This document shows positions 17,410 through 25,890 of a DNA stretch of 64,000 nt, in pieces. The stretch's first letter is position 1, and each line of letters begins with the position of its first letter. Source of the stretch: an uncultured Clostridia bacterium. Its GTDB lineage: Bacteria; Bacillota; Clostridia; Lachnospirales; CAG-274. The notes beneath the pieces were generated by a model. That model saw only the letters and a program-made list of their open reading frames with translations, had not been told where the DNA came from and did not search any database. The position numbers were made by a program, and so were the translations under genes. Location of the stretch: contig CANRPW010000013.1 in NCBI GenBank assembly GCA_947632615.1, positions 1-64,000 on the forward strand, given 5' to 3'.

Positions 17410-17438
17410 ATTATATCCCTCACAATATATTTTGTCAA
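17410..17438 (-). promoter_or_regulatory. glnA promoter
   Basis: TTGACA (17438-17433), 17-bp spacer, TATAAT (17415-17410) on the minus strand. Perfect consensus in both boxes. Confidence 0.9.
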
Positions 17439-17529
17439 CAGTTTTTTGATTGCAAATAAAGTTTTGGCTGATTTGTTAATATTATACGTAAAACATTTTT
17501 TAAAATGTACAGATTGAACAAATTTTATT

Positions 17530-17735
17530 TGTCTGCGACCTGCCTGCGGCGCCGACCGCCGAGGGCGAGGGGGAGCGCACTGCGAGGGGAGCAAAGCCAA
17601 AAGCAGCCCTTGGGCTGCTTTTGGCTTTGCTCCCCTCGCAGTGCGCTCCCCCTCGCCCTCGGCCCCACGGCTCCGCCTTCCGACCCCGACTCATACCGTC
17701 AAAGACGGTATGAGTCGGGGCGGGAGGTGGGGCAG
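17530..17735. repeat. Long-palindrome element 3 (52-bp perfect arms)
   Basis: The longest palindrome of the window: arms 17558-17609 and 17612-17663 are perfect complements with a TT loop. On the minus strand the order is tgccccacc, a small hairpin with 17-bp perfect stem (17684-17720, AAA loop), gtggggc, the long palindrome, then ggtcggcgccgcaggcaggtcg. It follows the stop of the lipoprotein gene and precedes the glnA promoter. The innermost part (aaaagcagccc / gggctgctttt) looks like a terminator core. No coding content. Confidence 0.88.
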
Positions 17736-17737
17736 CT

Positions 17738-18187
17738 TTATTTTAGCTTATCAAATATTTCCTCTATTTGGTCGGTATATTCAGATATTGCGAGTATGGT
17801 TATTTTATCTCTTGTTTTAAAGAGATGGTTTTCAATTTTTCTGCTTTCTTCGGGGTCATCCTTATAGGTCGCCGATAGATTTATAAGTACGTTTGAAAGA
17901 GATCTTTCGATGTTTTCGGTAGACCTAACATCCTTGCCCTTTGCAATAATAAGCTTATCGGCTGATGCGTTTGCTGCTGAGCATACCACATAACCCTCCT
18001 CTACATCAGAAGGATTTATGCCATAGCGCTCCGCCGTGTTGATATCCAGTAAGCTTTCTGTGTTGTCAAAGTCAAACCCCGCTATTTCCGAAAATGCCAT
18101 AGTTGCATCAAGGGCAGATGTTTTTTCTACAGTAGGCTTGCTGCATGAAACAAGAAAAATACTCATTAAAAGAAGCAATTTTTTCAA
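17738..18187 (-). CDS. Lipoprotein, DUF4358-like
   Basis: 149 residues started at TTG 18187, eight bases after AGGAGGT; the alternative GTG at 18196 overlaps the ribosome binding site. The N-terminus KKLLLLMSIFLVSCSKP is a lipoprotein signal with lipobox cysteine. The rest (DATMAFSEIAGF..., GYVVCSAANASADKLIIAK, then a helical C-terminus) resembles DUF4358 lipoproteins of Clostridia, whose function is unknown. Last gene of a PHP-smpB-acetyltransferase-lipoprotein run on the minus strand. Confidence 0.65.
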   Translation of the reverse strand: MKKLLLLMSIFLVSCSKPTVEKTSALDATMAFSEIAGFDFDNTESLLDINTAERYGINPSDVEEGYVVCSAANASADKLIIAKGKDVRSTENIERSLSNVLINLSATYKDDPEESRKIENHLFKTRDKITILAISEYTDQIEEIFDKLK

Positions 18188-18230
18188 GTCTGTCACCTCC
18201 TGAAGGAATTTTGCCCTTTTTTAAAAGGAG

Positions 18231-18707
18231 CTATTCATCTTTCAGAAATATAGTATAAATATCTTCCGAAAACAAGCCTTGGCTGACATAATAATTATCT
18301 TTGTCGAGAGAGGTCTTTTTTAGAGTCAGCTCTAATCTGTCGGCTATTTTTTTGATTATCAGATAATTCAAATAGTTTTTGCGCCCTACGGGAAAGCAGA
18401 TTTTGTCATAGCATTGTTTATGTGAATATATAATAAGCCACTCAAAAAGATAAACGGAAATGCCATTTCTTTTAAAGCCCTCTCCAACCGCAAAGCTATA
18501 CACAAATAAGACTCGTTTTGAATGGAAGGCGATAGTGCCTATAAAACCGGCTATAGCTCCGCCTTCGACGCATACAAATGACGTGTCTGAAGCAAACTCT
18601 GAAAATAAATTAAAAATATAAAGCTCGTGAGAGTCTGTGTTCCTGCATGACTCTGAGATCAATTTAGCCACAGCCCTTTTGTCTTCCGATTCATACTCCC
18701 TTATCAT
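18231..18707 (-). CDS. GNAT-family N-acetyltransferase
   Basis: 158 residues. MIREYESEDKRAVAKLISES and the central VYSFAVGEGFKRNGISVYLFEWL fit the GNAT fold, with the acetyl-CoA-binding loop R-x-x-G-I-S. Substrate unknown. Start ATG overlaps the smpB stop by four bases (ATGA), so the genes are translationally coupled. Similarity is recognisable but weak outside motif A. Confidence 0.7.
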   Translation of the reverse strand: MIREYESEDKRAVAKLISESCRNTDSHELYIFNLFSEFASDTSFVCVEGGAIAGFIGTIAFHSKRVLFVYSFAVGEGFKRNGISVYLFEWLIIYSHKQCYDKICFPVGRKNYLNYLIIKKIADRLELTLKKTSLDKDNYYVSQGLFSEDIYTIFLKDE

Positions 18708-19165
18708 AGCCTTAGTTTGAAGTCCTTTTCTGCCTCTCGCTGCTGATCTTTCTTAGCAATATCTTTGCGCTTGTCAAACAGCTTTTTACCTCTTGCAAGT
18801 CCTATATCCATCTTCACGAGGCTTCCGTCAAAATATATCTTAAGAGGAATTATAGTAAGTCCCTGCTGCATAACCTCAGCCTCCAGCTTATTTATCTCAT
18901 ATTTATGCAGCAAAAGGCGTTTGTCCCGCAGAGGGTCGTGATTAAAACGATTGCCCTGTTCAAAGGGGCTTATGTGCATGCCTATTATATAGGCTTCCTT
19001 ATTGTTTATACTTACATAGCTGTCCTTCAGGTTACACCTGCCGGCACGAAGAGATTTTACCTCCGTTCCGTGCAGCTCCAGTCCCGCCTGAAAGGTTTGA
19101 ATAATAAAATAATCATGATACGCCTTTTTGTTTTGTGCAATTTGCCGTATTTTTTTATTTTCCAT
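18704..19165 (-). CDS. smpB: SsrA (tmRNA)-binding protein
   Basis: 153 residues, standard length. Sequence blocks AQNKKAYHDYFI, GLELHGTEVKSLRAGR, NLKDSYVSI, HISPFEQGNRFNHDPLR and the basic tail KKDQQREAEKDFKLRL are typical. SmpB delivers tmRNA to stalled ribosomes. No ssrA gene is visible nearby. Overlaps the end of the PHP gene by 11 bp. Confidence 0.96.
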   Translation of the reverse strand: MENKKIRQIAQNKKAYHDYFIIQTFQAGLELHGTEVKSLRAGRCNLKDSYVSINNKEAYIIGMHISPFEQGNRFNHDPLRDKRLLLHKYEINKLEAEVMQQGLTIIPLKIYFDGSLVKMDIGLARGKKLFDKRKDIAKKDQQREAEKDFKLRL

Positions 19166-20009
19166 ATTTTTTCTCCTTCAGATCGTTAAAGATTTTGTAA
19201 GGTACGTCCAGATTGCCGTCATAGCCCGACCCAAGCTCCAGCCCGGGCTTGTTGTCGCCGTGAAAATCGCTGCCGCCGGATGGCAAAAGGTCATAGGTGC
19301 GGCAAAGAGTAAGGGCATAGGCGGTGTCGGCATATGAATGTGTGGGATAATAGCACTCCATGCCCACTGCTCCCCATGCCTTAAAGCAAGCCGCCATTTC
19401 TTCAACGGCATTTTCATTTAAGCCATATGAAAAGGGGTGAGCTATTATGGGAAGTCCCCCTGCCCCAAGTATGAGCTCTATTGACTTTTCTGCCGAAAGG
19501 ATCTCTCTTTTTACATAGCCGGGTCCTCCTGCGCCTATATATTTGGCAAAAGCCTCGTTTTTGTCCTTAACATAACCGGTCTTCATAAGAAGCGCCGCAA
19601 AATGCGCTCTTGTCACCACCTTGCCGCCGCTAAGGGCTATAAGCTCGTCATAAGTCACATCAAGCCCCAGCCCCCTTAGCTTATTTATCATGCGTTTATT
19701 ACGGGAGAGTCTTTTTTCTCTGAGCTCGTTAAGAGTGGAGCTAAAACGGGGTTCATCTTTGTCTATAAAAAGCCCTACTATATGTATGTCTTTGTCTTTA
19801 TAGCGGGAGGAAAGCTCCACTCCGTCAACAACTTCAATATTCTGAAGCCCCTTTGCAGCTTCTATAGCCTCGTCAATGCCCTCGGTGGTGTCGTGGTCGG
19901 TTAAGGCGATTTTCTCAAGCCCGACCTCATTCGCCTTTTTTATAAGCTCAGCAGGGGTAAGAGTTCCGTCAGAACAAGTCGTATGAGTATGCAAATCTAT
20001 TTTATACAT
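19155..20009 (-). CDS. PHP-domain phosphoesterase (TrpH/RNase AM-like)
   Basis: 284 residues. The PHP metal-binding motifs are present: DLHTHTTCSDG at the N-terminus, LTDHDTTEG, the VDGVELSS glutamate, IIAHPFSY and SGGSDFHGDNKPG. Family members include 3',5'-nucleoside bisphosphate phosphatases and 5'-to-3' exonucleases, so a role in RNA or nucleotide turnover is likely; placement beside smpB fits RNA metabolism but proves nothing. Translation may be coupled to the small upstream frame at 20022-20063. Confidence 0.88.
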   Translation of the reverse strand: MYKIDLHTHTTCSDGTLTPAELIKKANEVGLEKIALTDHDTTEGIDEAIEAAKGLQNIEVVDGVELSSRYKDKDIHIVGLFIDKDEPRFSSTLNELREKRLSRNKRMINKLRGLGLDVTYDELIALSGGKVVTRAHFAALLMKTGYVKDKNEAFAKYIGAGGPGYVKREILSAEKSIELILGAGGLPIIAHPFSYGLNENAVEEMAACFKAWGAVGMECYYPTHSYADTAYALTLCRTYDLLPSGGSDFHGDNKPGLELGSGYDGNLDVPYKIFNDLKEKKYGK

Positions 20010-20021
20010 AATTATCTCCCT

Positions 20022-20063
20022 TTATTTAATATTTACACGAGTATGCAAACCTGTTTTATTCAT
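20022..20063 (-). CDS. Putative 13-codon upstream ORF of the PHP gene
   Basis: ATG at 20063 with GGGGGAG upstream, reading MNKTGLHTRVNIK then TAA immediately before the PHP gene's own GGGAG site. The DNA is a tandem, diverged copy (period about 54 bp) of the start region of the PHP gene itself (MYKIDLHTHT), so it probably arose by duplication. It may tune translation of the PHP gene; no evidence that the peptide matters. Confidence 0.4.
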   Translation of the reverse strand: MNKTGLHTRVNIK

Positions 20064-20153
20064 AATTATTCTCCCCCTTTAATATAATAGCATAAAACAA
20101 AAATATTACAAGCAGTGATTTTTAATAATATCTTATTTAAGGAGGCATAGCAT

Positions 20154-20552
20154 TTGAAAAAAGCAAACAATGAAAAAAGAAGGTTAAACCCCGTTCTGGC
20201 AGTTTTGATGTCGGTTTTTGTGTCACTGGCTATTACCGCCATTGTTTTTTTAGTCTATGCGGCAATTCTTACATATACCGACTTAAGTGAAAAAAATTTG
20301 CAGACAGTGGTCTGCATACAGACAGCGGCGGCCGTAGGGGCAGGCGGCTTTTGCTGTTCGGGGCTTGTAGAAAAAAGAGGCATACTGTGGGGAGCATTGA
20401 CAGGGCTTATGTATGCCGTAATTATGATAATGACGGCATATTGTATAAATGCCGATTTTTCATTCAGCCTGAAAACCCTGATAATTGCTCTGATAAGCAT
20501 TTGCGGCGGCGGACTTGGCGGCATCGCCGGAATAAATATTTTAAAGGCATAA
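20154..20552 (+). CDS. TIGR04086-family membrane protein
   Basis: 132 residues, four predicted membrane segments, short basic N-terminus (KKANNEKRRLNPVLAV). The start is TTG 20154, eight bases after AAGGAGG; no ATG alternative gives a full first helix. The pattern of GAGGFCCSGLVEKRGILWGA and a C-terminal GGGLGGIAGIN loop fits the small TIGR04086 family of Clostridia. Function unknown. Confidence 0.7.
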   Translation: MKKANNEKRRLNPVLAVLMSVFVSLAITAIVFLVYAAILTYTDLSEKNLQTVVCIQTAAAVGAGGFCCSGLVEKRGILWGALTGLMYAVIMIMTAYCINADFSFSLKTLIIALISICGGGLGGIAGINILKA

Positions 20553-20553
20553 A

Positions 20554-20597
20554 ATAAGACCTTACATCTCCTATCTTCGGAGCTTGTAAGGTCTTAT
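20554..20597. terminator. Bidirectional terminator between convergent genes
   Basis: 13-bp perfect stem ATAAGACCTTACA / TGTAAGGTCTTAT between the TIGR04086 gene and feoB. Confidence 0.75.
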
Positions 20598-20603
20598 AAT
20601 ATT

Positions 20604-22358
20604 TTAAATATATGAAATGACATTTATAAAAGCACATAATATAAAGCCTATAAGTGTAGGGAGCAAAAAGGCAAATATAGTGCACTTAAGACTCTTTGTT
20701 TCCTTCTTTATAGTAAGAAGTGTGGTTGTGCAGGGAAAGTGACAAATGCAGAATATAACCACACAAAGGGCAGTTTTCATCGTCCAGCCGTTGGAGGCAA
20801 GAATATTCGACATATCGCCGCTGCCTGAATACATCATAAGTATCAGAGGAAGCACTATTTCATTTGCAGGCATTCCCAAAATAAAGCCGGCAAGTATAAC
20901 ACCGTCAAGCCCCATTATTCTCCCTACTGGGTCTAAAAAATCCGAAACATATAATATCAGAGGACTTCCCCCGAGGCTTATGTTCTGAAGAAGCCAGATA
21001 AGAATTCCCGCAGGAACAGCCACTGCCACAGCCCTTCCCAAAACAAAAAGAGTTCTGTCAAAAATGCTCCTTACAAAAATGCCGCATATATCAGGTCGCC
21101 TGTAGGGCGGCAGCTCTAAAATAAAGGAGGTCTGCCTATTCTTCATAAGAAGCCTTGTCACAACAAGGGTAATAAGAGTGCCGAATATAAGCGCAGCAAG
21201 CACACACAGCGCCCCTGCGGCAGAGCTTCCCGTGCCTGCGGAAAAGAACATAGCAGCCGTCATAATTATAAGGGGAAACCTGCCGTTGCAGGGCATAAAC
21301 ACATTTGTGAGTATGGCTGCCCTTCTTTCCCCGGGGTTTTCTATAATACGGGACGATATTACCCCCGCCGCATTACACCCTATACCCATACACATAGTAA
21401 GAGCCTGCTTTCCGTTTGTGCCTGCCGCCTTAAAAAATCTGTCTAAATTAAAGGCAATTCTCGGCAAAAAGCCCAGATCCTCCAAAATAGTGAACAAAGG
21501 AAAAAATATCGCCATAGGCGGCAGCATTACCGAAACTATCTTTCCCACTGTCCCCAAAACGCCCTCTACCGCAAGGCTTTTTACAGCAGGGGCAGTATTT
21601 ATGGCAGTAAGAAAATTGTAAAGGAGAGCCTTGATATGCTCAAAAAATATACTCAAAAGCTCCGAGGGGTAGTTTGCCCCTACTATAGTCAGCCAGAGCA
21701 TAAAGCCGAAAATAATGACTACCGAAGGCAGACCCGTGTATTTTCCTATAAGAACTCTGTCTATATTTCTGTCAATACGGTCTGCTGCCGTTTTTTCAAA
21801 GGTCACAAATTCCTCTGTTAGCCTTGATGCAAGGCTTGTATAATACTCAGTCTCCCGAAGACTGCCCACATTTCTTTTTTCACAGCCGGTTCTTATGACA
21901 TTCTTAAGGCTTTCAAAGCCCTTGCCTTTTCCGGCGGACATGGTTATTATTTTTGTTCCCAGCCTTTTTTCAAGCCCCTTTACGTCAATTTTTATGCCCT
22001 TTCGTTTTGCCTCATCCATCATATTTATACAAACAACAGCATTTTCCGCAATATCCAATATCTGAAGCGCAAGAATGAGGTTTCTTTCTATACACGAGGC
22101 ATCTATAACTATAACCGTGAGGTAGGCTTCATTATTTTTGAGAAAATCCACTGCCTGACGTTCATCTTCAGACTTAGGTCTTAGAGAATACATACCCGGC
22201 AGATCTGCAATACAATAGTTTTCAAAGCTGCCCTGAGCGCTTCCCACAGTCTTGCCGGTCCAGTTTCCGGTATGCTGTTTAAGCCCGGTAAGTCTGTTGA
22301 AAATAGTGCTTTTGCCCGTGTTGGGGTTTCCGCAGAGGGCAACTATCTTCTTCTCCAC
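20604..22358 (-). CDS. feoB: Ferrous iron transport protein B
   Basis: 584 residues: an N-terminal GTPase domain (G1 GNPNTGKST at 10-18, G3 DLPGMYSL, G4 NMMDEAKRK) followed by a membrane domain with two Gate-type regions (LTMCMGIGCNAAGVI... and GMPANEIVLPLIL). It imports Fe2+ with FeoA. The protein is shorter than the common 650-770 residues, mainly because the C-terminal part is compact, but conserved gate motifs are intact. FeoA lies directly upstream (1-nt gap). Confidence 0.93.
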   Translation of the reverse strand: MEKKIVALCGNPNTGKSTIFNRLTGLKQHTGNWTGKTVGSAQGSFENYCIADLPGMYSLRPKSEDERQAVDFLKNNEAYLTVIVIDASCIERNLILALQILDIAENAVVCINMMDEAKRKGIKIDVKGLEKRLGTKIITMSAGKGKGFESLKNVIRTGCEKRNVGSLRETEYYTSLASRLTEEFVTFEKTAADRIDRNIDRVLIGKYTGLPSVVIIFGFMLWLTIVGANYPSELLSIFFEHIKALLYNFLTAINTAPAVKSLAVEGVLGTVGKIVSVMLPPMAIFFPLFTILEDLGFLPRIAFNLDRFFKAAGTNGKQALTMCMGIGCNAAGVISSRIIENPGERRAAILTNVFMPCNGRFPLIIMTAAMFFSAGTGSSAAGALCVLAALIFGTLITLVVTRLLMKNRQTSFILELPPYRRPDICGIFVRSIFDRTLFVLGRAVAVAVPAGILIWLLQNISLGGSPLILYVSDFLDPVGRIMGLDGVILAGFILGMPANEIVLPLILMMYSGSGDMSNILASNGWTMKTALCVVIFCICHFPCTTTLLTIKKETKSLKCTIFAFLLPTLIGFILCAFINVISYI

Positions 22359-22359
22359 A

Positions 22360-22605
22360 TTAATATTCCTCCCGAAGTCTTATATAAATATTGTCGGCAT
22401 CCTCTCTTCTAAGTGCCATAACAACTCCCTTTATATAGTAAGCCACAGGGTCGCCTGCAGGACTTTTGTGCAGGGGCACTACCTCAGCATCCTTCGTAAA
22501 GCCAAGCTCCGTCAGTCTTTCCTTGTTTTTAAGCCCTCCGGAAACACCCGATATTATTACCCTCGCCCCAATAGGAACGCAGGAAAGGGGCAAACCCTTC
22601 GCCAT
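22360..22605 (-). CDS. feoA: Ferrous iron transport protein A
   Basis: 81-residue SH3-like FeoA protein: CVPIGARVIISGVSGG, RLTELGFTKDAEVVPLHKSPAGDPVAYYI. I chose ATG 22605 (11 bases after GGGAGG); a GTG at 22617 overlaps that site. Forms an operon with feoB and is thought to modulate its GTPase. Confidence 0.92.
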   Translation of the reverse strand: MAKGLPLSCVPIGARVIISGVSGGLKNKERLTELGFTKDAEVVPLHKSPAGDPVAYYIKGVVMALRREDADNIYIRLREEY

Positions 22606-22780
22606 AGTCAAAAACACCTCCCAAAAAGTGTCTGATATACTTAATTATATAAACATCATTTATGTTTGGTGCATGTCATAAAACCCACTCCTCTGCCTGT
22701 ATTAAATTATTTAAATATACTTTATATTGAGAAATATTGGTGTTATAATAAAACAAATAATTATTGAGGGAGTTGATAAA

Positions 22781-23503
22781 ATGTCAGAACAACTTTCAAG
22801 AACAGAACTTCTTTTGGGAAATGAAGCAATAGAAAAATTAAGAGGCTCTCACGTTGCCATTTTCGGCATAGGCGGCGTGGGCGGCTATGTAACGGAAGCC
22901 CTTGCCCGAAGCGGCGTAGGCTCTCTCACACTTATAGACAACGACACAGTCAGCCTATCCAATTTAAACAGGCAGATAATAGCCCTGAGAAGCACCTTGG
23001 GTAAATATAAGGTAGATGTGGCAAAGGAGCGAATAAATGATATCGACCCCGAAATAAAGGTCACAACTCATAAATTATTCTACCTCCCCGATACCTCATC
23101 ACAAATTGACCTTTCGGCCTTCGACTATGTGGTAGATGCCATAGATACCGTCACAGGCAAGCTGGAAATCATAATGCAGGCTATAAAAGCAGGCACTCCC
23201 GTAATAAGCTCTATGGGTACGGGAAACAAAATTCACCCGTCAATGCTTGAGGTCGCAGACATATCAAAAACCTCTGTGTGCCCTCTCGCAAAGGTAATGC
23301 GCCGCGAGCTTAAAAAAAGAGGTGTTTATCACCTTAAGGTAGTATATTCCAAAGAGAAACCTATAAAGCCCGCCGTCCCGTCAGCACCGGCAGACCGAAA
23401 CGCTCGTCCCAAAGCCACACCGGGCAGCTGCTCCTTTGTGCCGTCTGCGGCAGGGCTGCTTATTGCCGGAGAGGTAGTCAGAGAGCTTACAAACATAAAA
23501 TAA
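22781..23503 (+). CDS. tcdA: tRNA threonylcarbamoyladenosine dehydratase (TcdA/CsdL)
   Basis: 240 residues from ATG 22781 (site GAGGGAG). E1-like ThiF fold: IFGIGGVGGYV nucleotide loop, DNDTVSLSNLNRQ, VVDAIDTVTGKL and the conserved SSMGTGNKIHPS and KTSVCPLAKVMR. TcdA cyclises t6A37 in tRNA to ct6A. The t6A synthesis gene tsaD lies 1 kb away on the other strand, so two steps of the same modification are near each other. Confidence 0.92.
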   Translation: MSEQLSRTELLLGNEAIEKLRGSHVAIFGIGGVGGYVTEALARSGVGSLTLIDNDTVSLSNLNRQIIALRSTLGKYKVDVAKERINDIDPEIKVTTHKLFYLPDTSSQIDLSAFDYVVDAIDTVTGKLEIIMQAIKAGTPVISSMGTGNKIHPSMLEVADISKTSVCPLAKVMRRELKKRGVYHLKVVYSKEKPIKPAVPSAPADRNARPKATPGSCSFVPSAAGLLIAGEVVRELTNIK

Positions 23504-23504
23504 G

Positions 23505-23528
23505 CCCCGCAAAAGCGGAGCTTTTTTA
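23505..23528 (+). terminator. Terminator of tcdA
   Basis: GC-rich stem gccccgc / gcggagc with an AAAA loop, followed by TTTTTT. It overlaps the stop codon of the convergent WYL gene. Confidence 0.8.
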
Positions 23529-24485
23529 TAGCCTTGCCGACCATTCAGAAACACGATCCTTCATAAGCTTTAAAAGGGTCTTGCTTCCCACCACCTCAAT
23601 GTCACTGCCTAAGCTGAATATCCAGCCTAAAAATGTGTCGGAAAAATAGTCCTCTACAGAAATTTTCATACGCCCGTCGGGCATAGTATAGGTTTTCACA
23701 TCAGAGCCATATCTGTCCCAGATTACCTTTTCTATTTTCTTTGTATATATAAAAACAGCCATACCCTTTTCGCCGAATGACATATCCTTGCTGAAATTGA
23801 TTATGTCCTCCAGCTCGCTGTAATTTTTGCATGGAATACTTGCCTCGTCAGAAAGGCTTATATCCTCTATTCTGTCAATTCTGAAGCGGCTTATATCTCC
23901 TTCGTGCTCATCACATTTGCCCAGTATATATAAGCCATAACGGCTTGTGTGCAGCTTGTAGGGCGAGATGTTTCTTTCGCTTGTGGTTTTGCCTCTGTAT
24001 ATTATCTTTATCTTTCGCTTTTCGGCTATTGCCTTGTTTATGACCTCAAGACTCCAAGAAACGATGCCTCTTTCGTTAAGCCTGCTTTTATCGGACGACA
24101 GGGCGGGTATAACCTTTTCATACTGCTTTCCGCCCAAAAGAGCATAGAGCTTTGCCTTAAGATTTCTCACATCCGATTTGCTGAAGGACTTTGCAGCCTC
24201 CAGCGCCGAAACAAGCATTTCTATTTCTTCCAGCTCAAGAGGTCTTTCTATAAGCCTGAACTTCTTTTTGCCGTCCTCCATATATGACTGAACTTCTATG
24301 TAGGGCGCATTTTCAAAGCACTCATTGATAGAGTCTATGTTGGGCTTTATGCTTCTTTCGTTAAGAGATATACCCATGCCCTCCAAATGATTTATTATGT
24401 CAGAATTAGTTACACCGTTTTCGTCATCGGTATTCATATAAAGATATTGTAATATATATAATATTGCATCCTTCTTTTTAGACAT
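23526..24485 (-). CDS. WYL-domain transcriptional regulator
   Basis: 319 residues with an N-terminal helix-turn-helix (KKDAILYILQYL...SDIINHLEG) and a central WYL domain (about 145-225; IIYRGKTTSERNISPYKLH, RYGLYILGKCDEHEGDISRFRIDRI). WYL proteins sense ligands, often nucleic acid or metabolites, and regulate stress or defence genes; no target is evident. The ATG at 24485 shares a base with the tsaD stop (TGATG), indicating coupling with tsaD. Confidence 0.88.
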   Translation of the reverse strand: MSKKKDAILYILQYLYMNTDDENGVTNSDIINHLEGMGISLNERSIKPNIDSINECFENAPYIEVQSYMEDGKKKFRLIERPLELEEIEMLVSALEAAKSFSKSDVRNLKAKLYALLGGKQYEKVIPALSSDKSRLNERGIVSWSLEVINKAIAEKRKIKIIYRGKTTSERNISPYKLHTSRYGLYILGKCDEHEGDISRFRIDRIEDISLSDEASIPCKNYSELEDIINFSKDMSFGEKGMAVFIYTKKIEKVIWDRYGSDVKTYTMPDGRMKISVEDYFSDTFLGWIFSLGSDIEVVGSKTLLKLMKDRVSEWSARL

Positions 24486-25513
24486 CAATATCTCCTCTCT
24501 CCCAGCTTAAGCCCGGGAACGGCATTAAGATCCATACCTGCCACATTACCCTTTATATATTCATAATAAGCAGCGCTGCCTATCATAGCTCCGTTGTCAG
24601 TGCAAAACACAGGGCTTGGTATAAAAAGTTCTACGCCTTCTGCCTCACAAACTCTTTTAAGCTCTGCACGAAGAGCCGAATTTGCAGAAACTCCCCCTGC
24701 AAGGGCAAGCTTTTTGATCCCCGTAGTTTGGCAGGCAGCTATAGCCTTTGCACATAGCACATCAATAACAGCCTTTTGAAATGATGCCGCAACGTCCGCA
24801 GGGTTGACCTCCTGCCCCGTCATAGCGCATTTATTAAGATAATTAAGTACAGCCGACTTAAGTCCGCTGAAGCTAAAGTCAAAGCTGCCCTCTTCAAGCA
24901 TAACATGAGGGAATTTGATAGCCTCTGCATCTCCCTCTGCCGAGAGCTTGTCTATTTTAGGTCCTCCGGGATATGGCAGGTTAAGCGCTCTTGCCACCTT
25001 GTCATAGGCTTCTCCTGCGGCATCATCTCTTGTGTGCCCCATTATTTCAAAATCGCTGTATGAGTTTATTTTTACTACATTAGTGTGCCCTCCTGAAACC
25101 ACAAGGCATATAAAGGGCGGCTCCAGCTCCTTATGCTCGATGTAATTTGCAGCAATATGCCCTTCTATATGATGAACGGGTATAAGAGGAAGCCCGCACC
25201 CAAAGGCAAGCGCTTTGGCATAAGACACGCCCACCAAAAGCGCCCCCACAAGCCCGGGGCCGTAAGTAACTGCAATAGCATCCACCTCAGAAAGCCCCAT
25301 TTTAGCCTCAGACAGGGCAGCATCAACTACAGCATCTATATTTTCAATATGCTTTCTCGAGGCTATCTCAGGCACAACGCCGCCGAAACGTCTATGTATA
25401 TTGATCTGTGAGGAAATAATATTCGATTTTACCTCCCGACCGTTTACGACAACAGCCGCCGAGGTTTCATCACACGATGATTCAATGGCAAGTATGGCAA
25501 TATCCTTTCCCAT
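24485..25513 (-). CDS. tsaD: tRNA N6-adenosine threonylcarbamoyltransferase
   Basis: 342 residues. [14 protein letters not shown] at the N-terminus, metal-binding HHIEGH, and [36 protein letters not shown] blocks are diagnostic. Transfers the threonylcarbamoyl group to A37 of ANN-decoding tRNAs as part of TsaBDE. Partner genes are not in this window. Confidence 0.96.
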   Translation of the reverse strand: MGKDIAILAIESSCDETSAAVVVNGREVKSNIISSQINIHRRFGGVVPEIASRKHIENIDAVVDAALSEAKMGLSEVDAIAVTYGPGLVGALLVGVSYAKALAFGCGLPLIPVHHIEGHIAANYIEHKELEPPFICLVVSGGHTNVVKINSYSDFEIMGHTRDDAAGEAYDKVARALNLPYPGGPKIDKLSAEGDAEAIKFPHVMLEEGSFDFSFSGLKSAVLNYLNKCAMTGQEVNPADVAASFQKAVIDVLCAKAIAACQTTGIKKLALAGGVSANSALRAELKRVCEAEGVELFIPSPVFCTDNGAMIGSAAYYEYIKGNVAGMDLNAVPGLKLGERRY

Positions 25514-25696
25514 CTATATCAACCTTTCATTTATATCTTCTTATTCTTTATTCTAACATATCAAAGCATTTTTTACAATCTTTCTCATTGACATTTTTAC
25601 ATGTATATATAGAAAAACCATATTTTAAAAAAGGACATTTTTTATTATTTTTTTACTGAAATTTATAAAAAAACCAAAAAAAATCAATATTTAGTC

Positions 25697-25725
25697 TTGC
25701 ATTATACTAAATATAGTGGTATAAT
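25697..25725 (+). promoter_or_regulatory. Promoter upstream of the short transcript/dpaA
   Basis: TTGCAT at 25697-25702, 17-bp spacer, TATAAT at 25720-25725. Confidence 0.7.
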
Positions 25726-25731
25726 ATTAAT

Positions 25732-25832
25732 TGACCGAAGAAAATCGGAAGTTGTTCTTTTGATTTTTTTATCTTTTTTTCCTTTTTAACTTATCCCTGT
25801 TTTATCCGCTATAAAACAGGGATTTGTTTTTC
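25732..25832 (+). ncRNA. Candidate 100-nt leader or small RNA
   Basis: From the predicted start near 25732 to the T-tract after the hairpin. Contains a small ccga...tcgg hairpin, a U-rich middle and ends at a 13-bp stem terminator (25793-25805 / 25811-25823) followed by a T-rich tail. It contains no ORF. It could be an attenuated leader of dpaA or a free small RNA; sequence does not match a riboswitch class I know. Confidence 0.45.
25793..25830 (+). terminator. Strong intrinsic terminator
   Basis: ATCCCTGTTTTAT / ATAAAACAGGGAT, loop CCGCT, followed by TTGTTTTT. It stands about 60 bp before the dpaA start codon. Confidence 0.85.
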
Positions 25833-25890
25833 TCATACATTTTCACCTTATAAAATAAAATAATATTAAACAACATATATGGGTGAAAAT

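Larger units (their letters stand above)
25514..25890. other. Intergenic region with a promoter-terminator pair upstream of dpaA
   Basis: Very AT-rich. Apart from the start regions of tsaD (minus) and dpaA (plus) it holds a near-consensus promoter (25697-25725) and a strong terminator (25793-25830) that define a short transcript. Confidence 0.6.

Noticed and set aside
17505-17867. Open frame running through palindrome element 3 and into the lipoprotein gene
   Set aside because: Its sequence is the palindrome read as protein, without a ribosome binding site; the antisense lipoprotein gene is well supported.
20604-22358. feoB considered truncated because of its length (584 residues)
   Set aside because: G motifs and both gate regions are present and the reading frame is intact; compact FeoB proteins exist.
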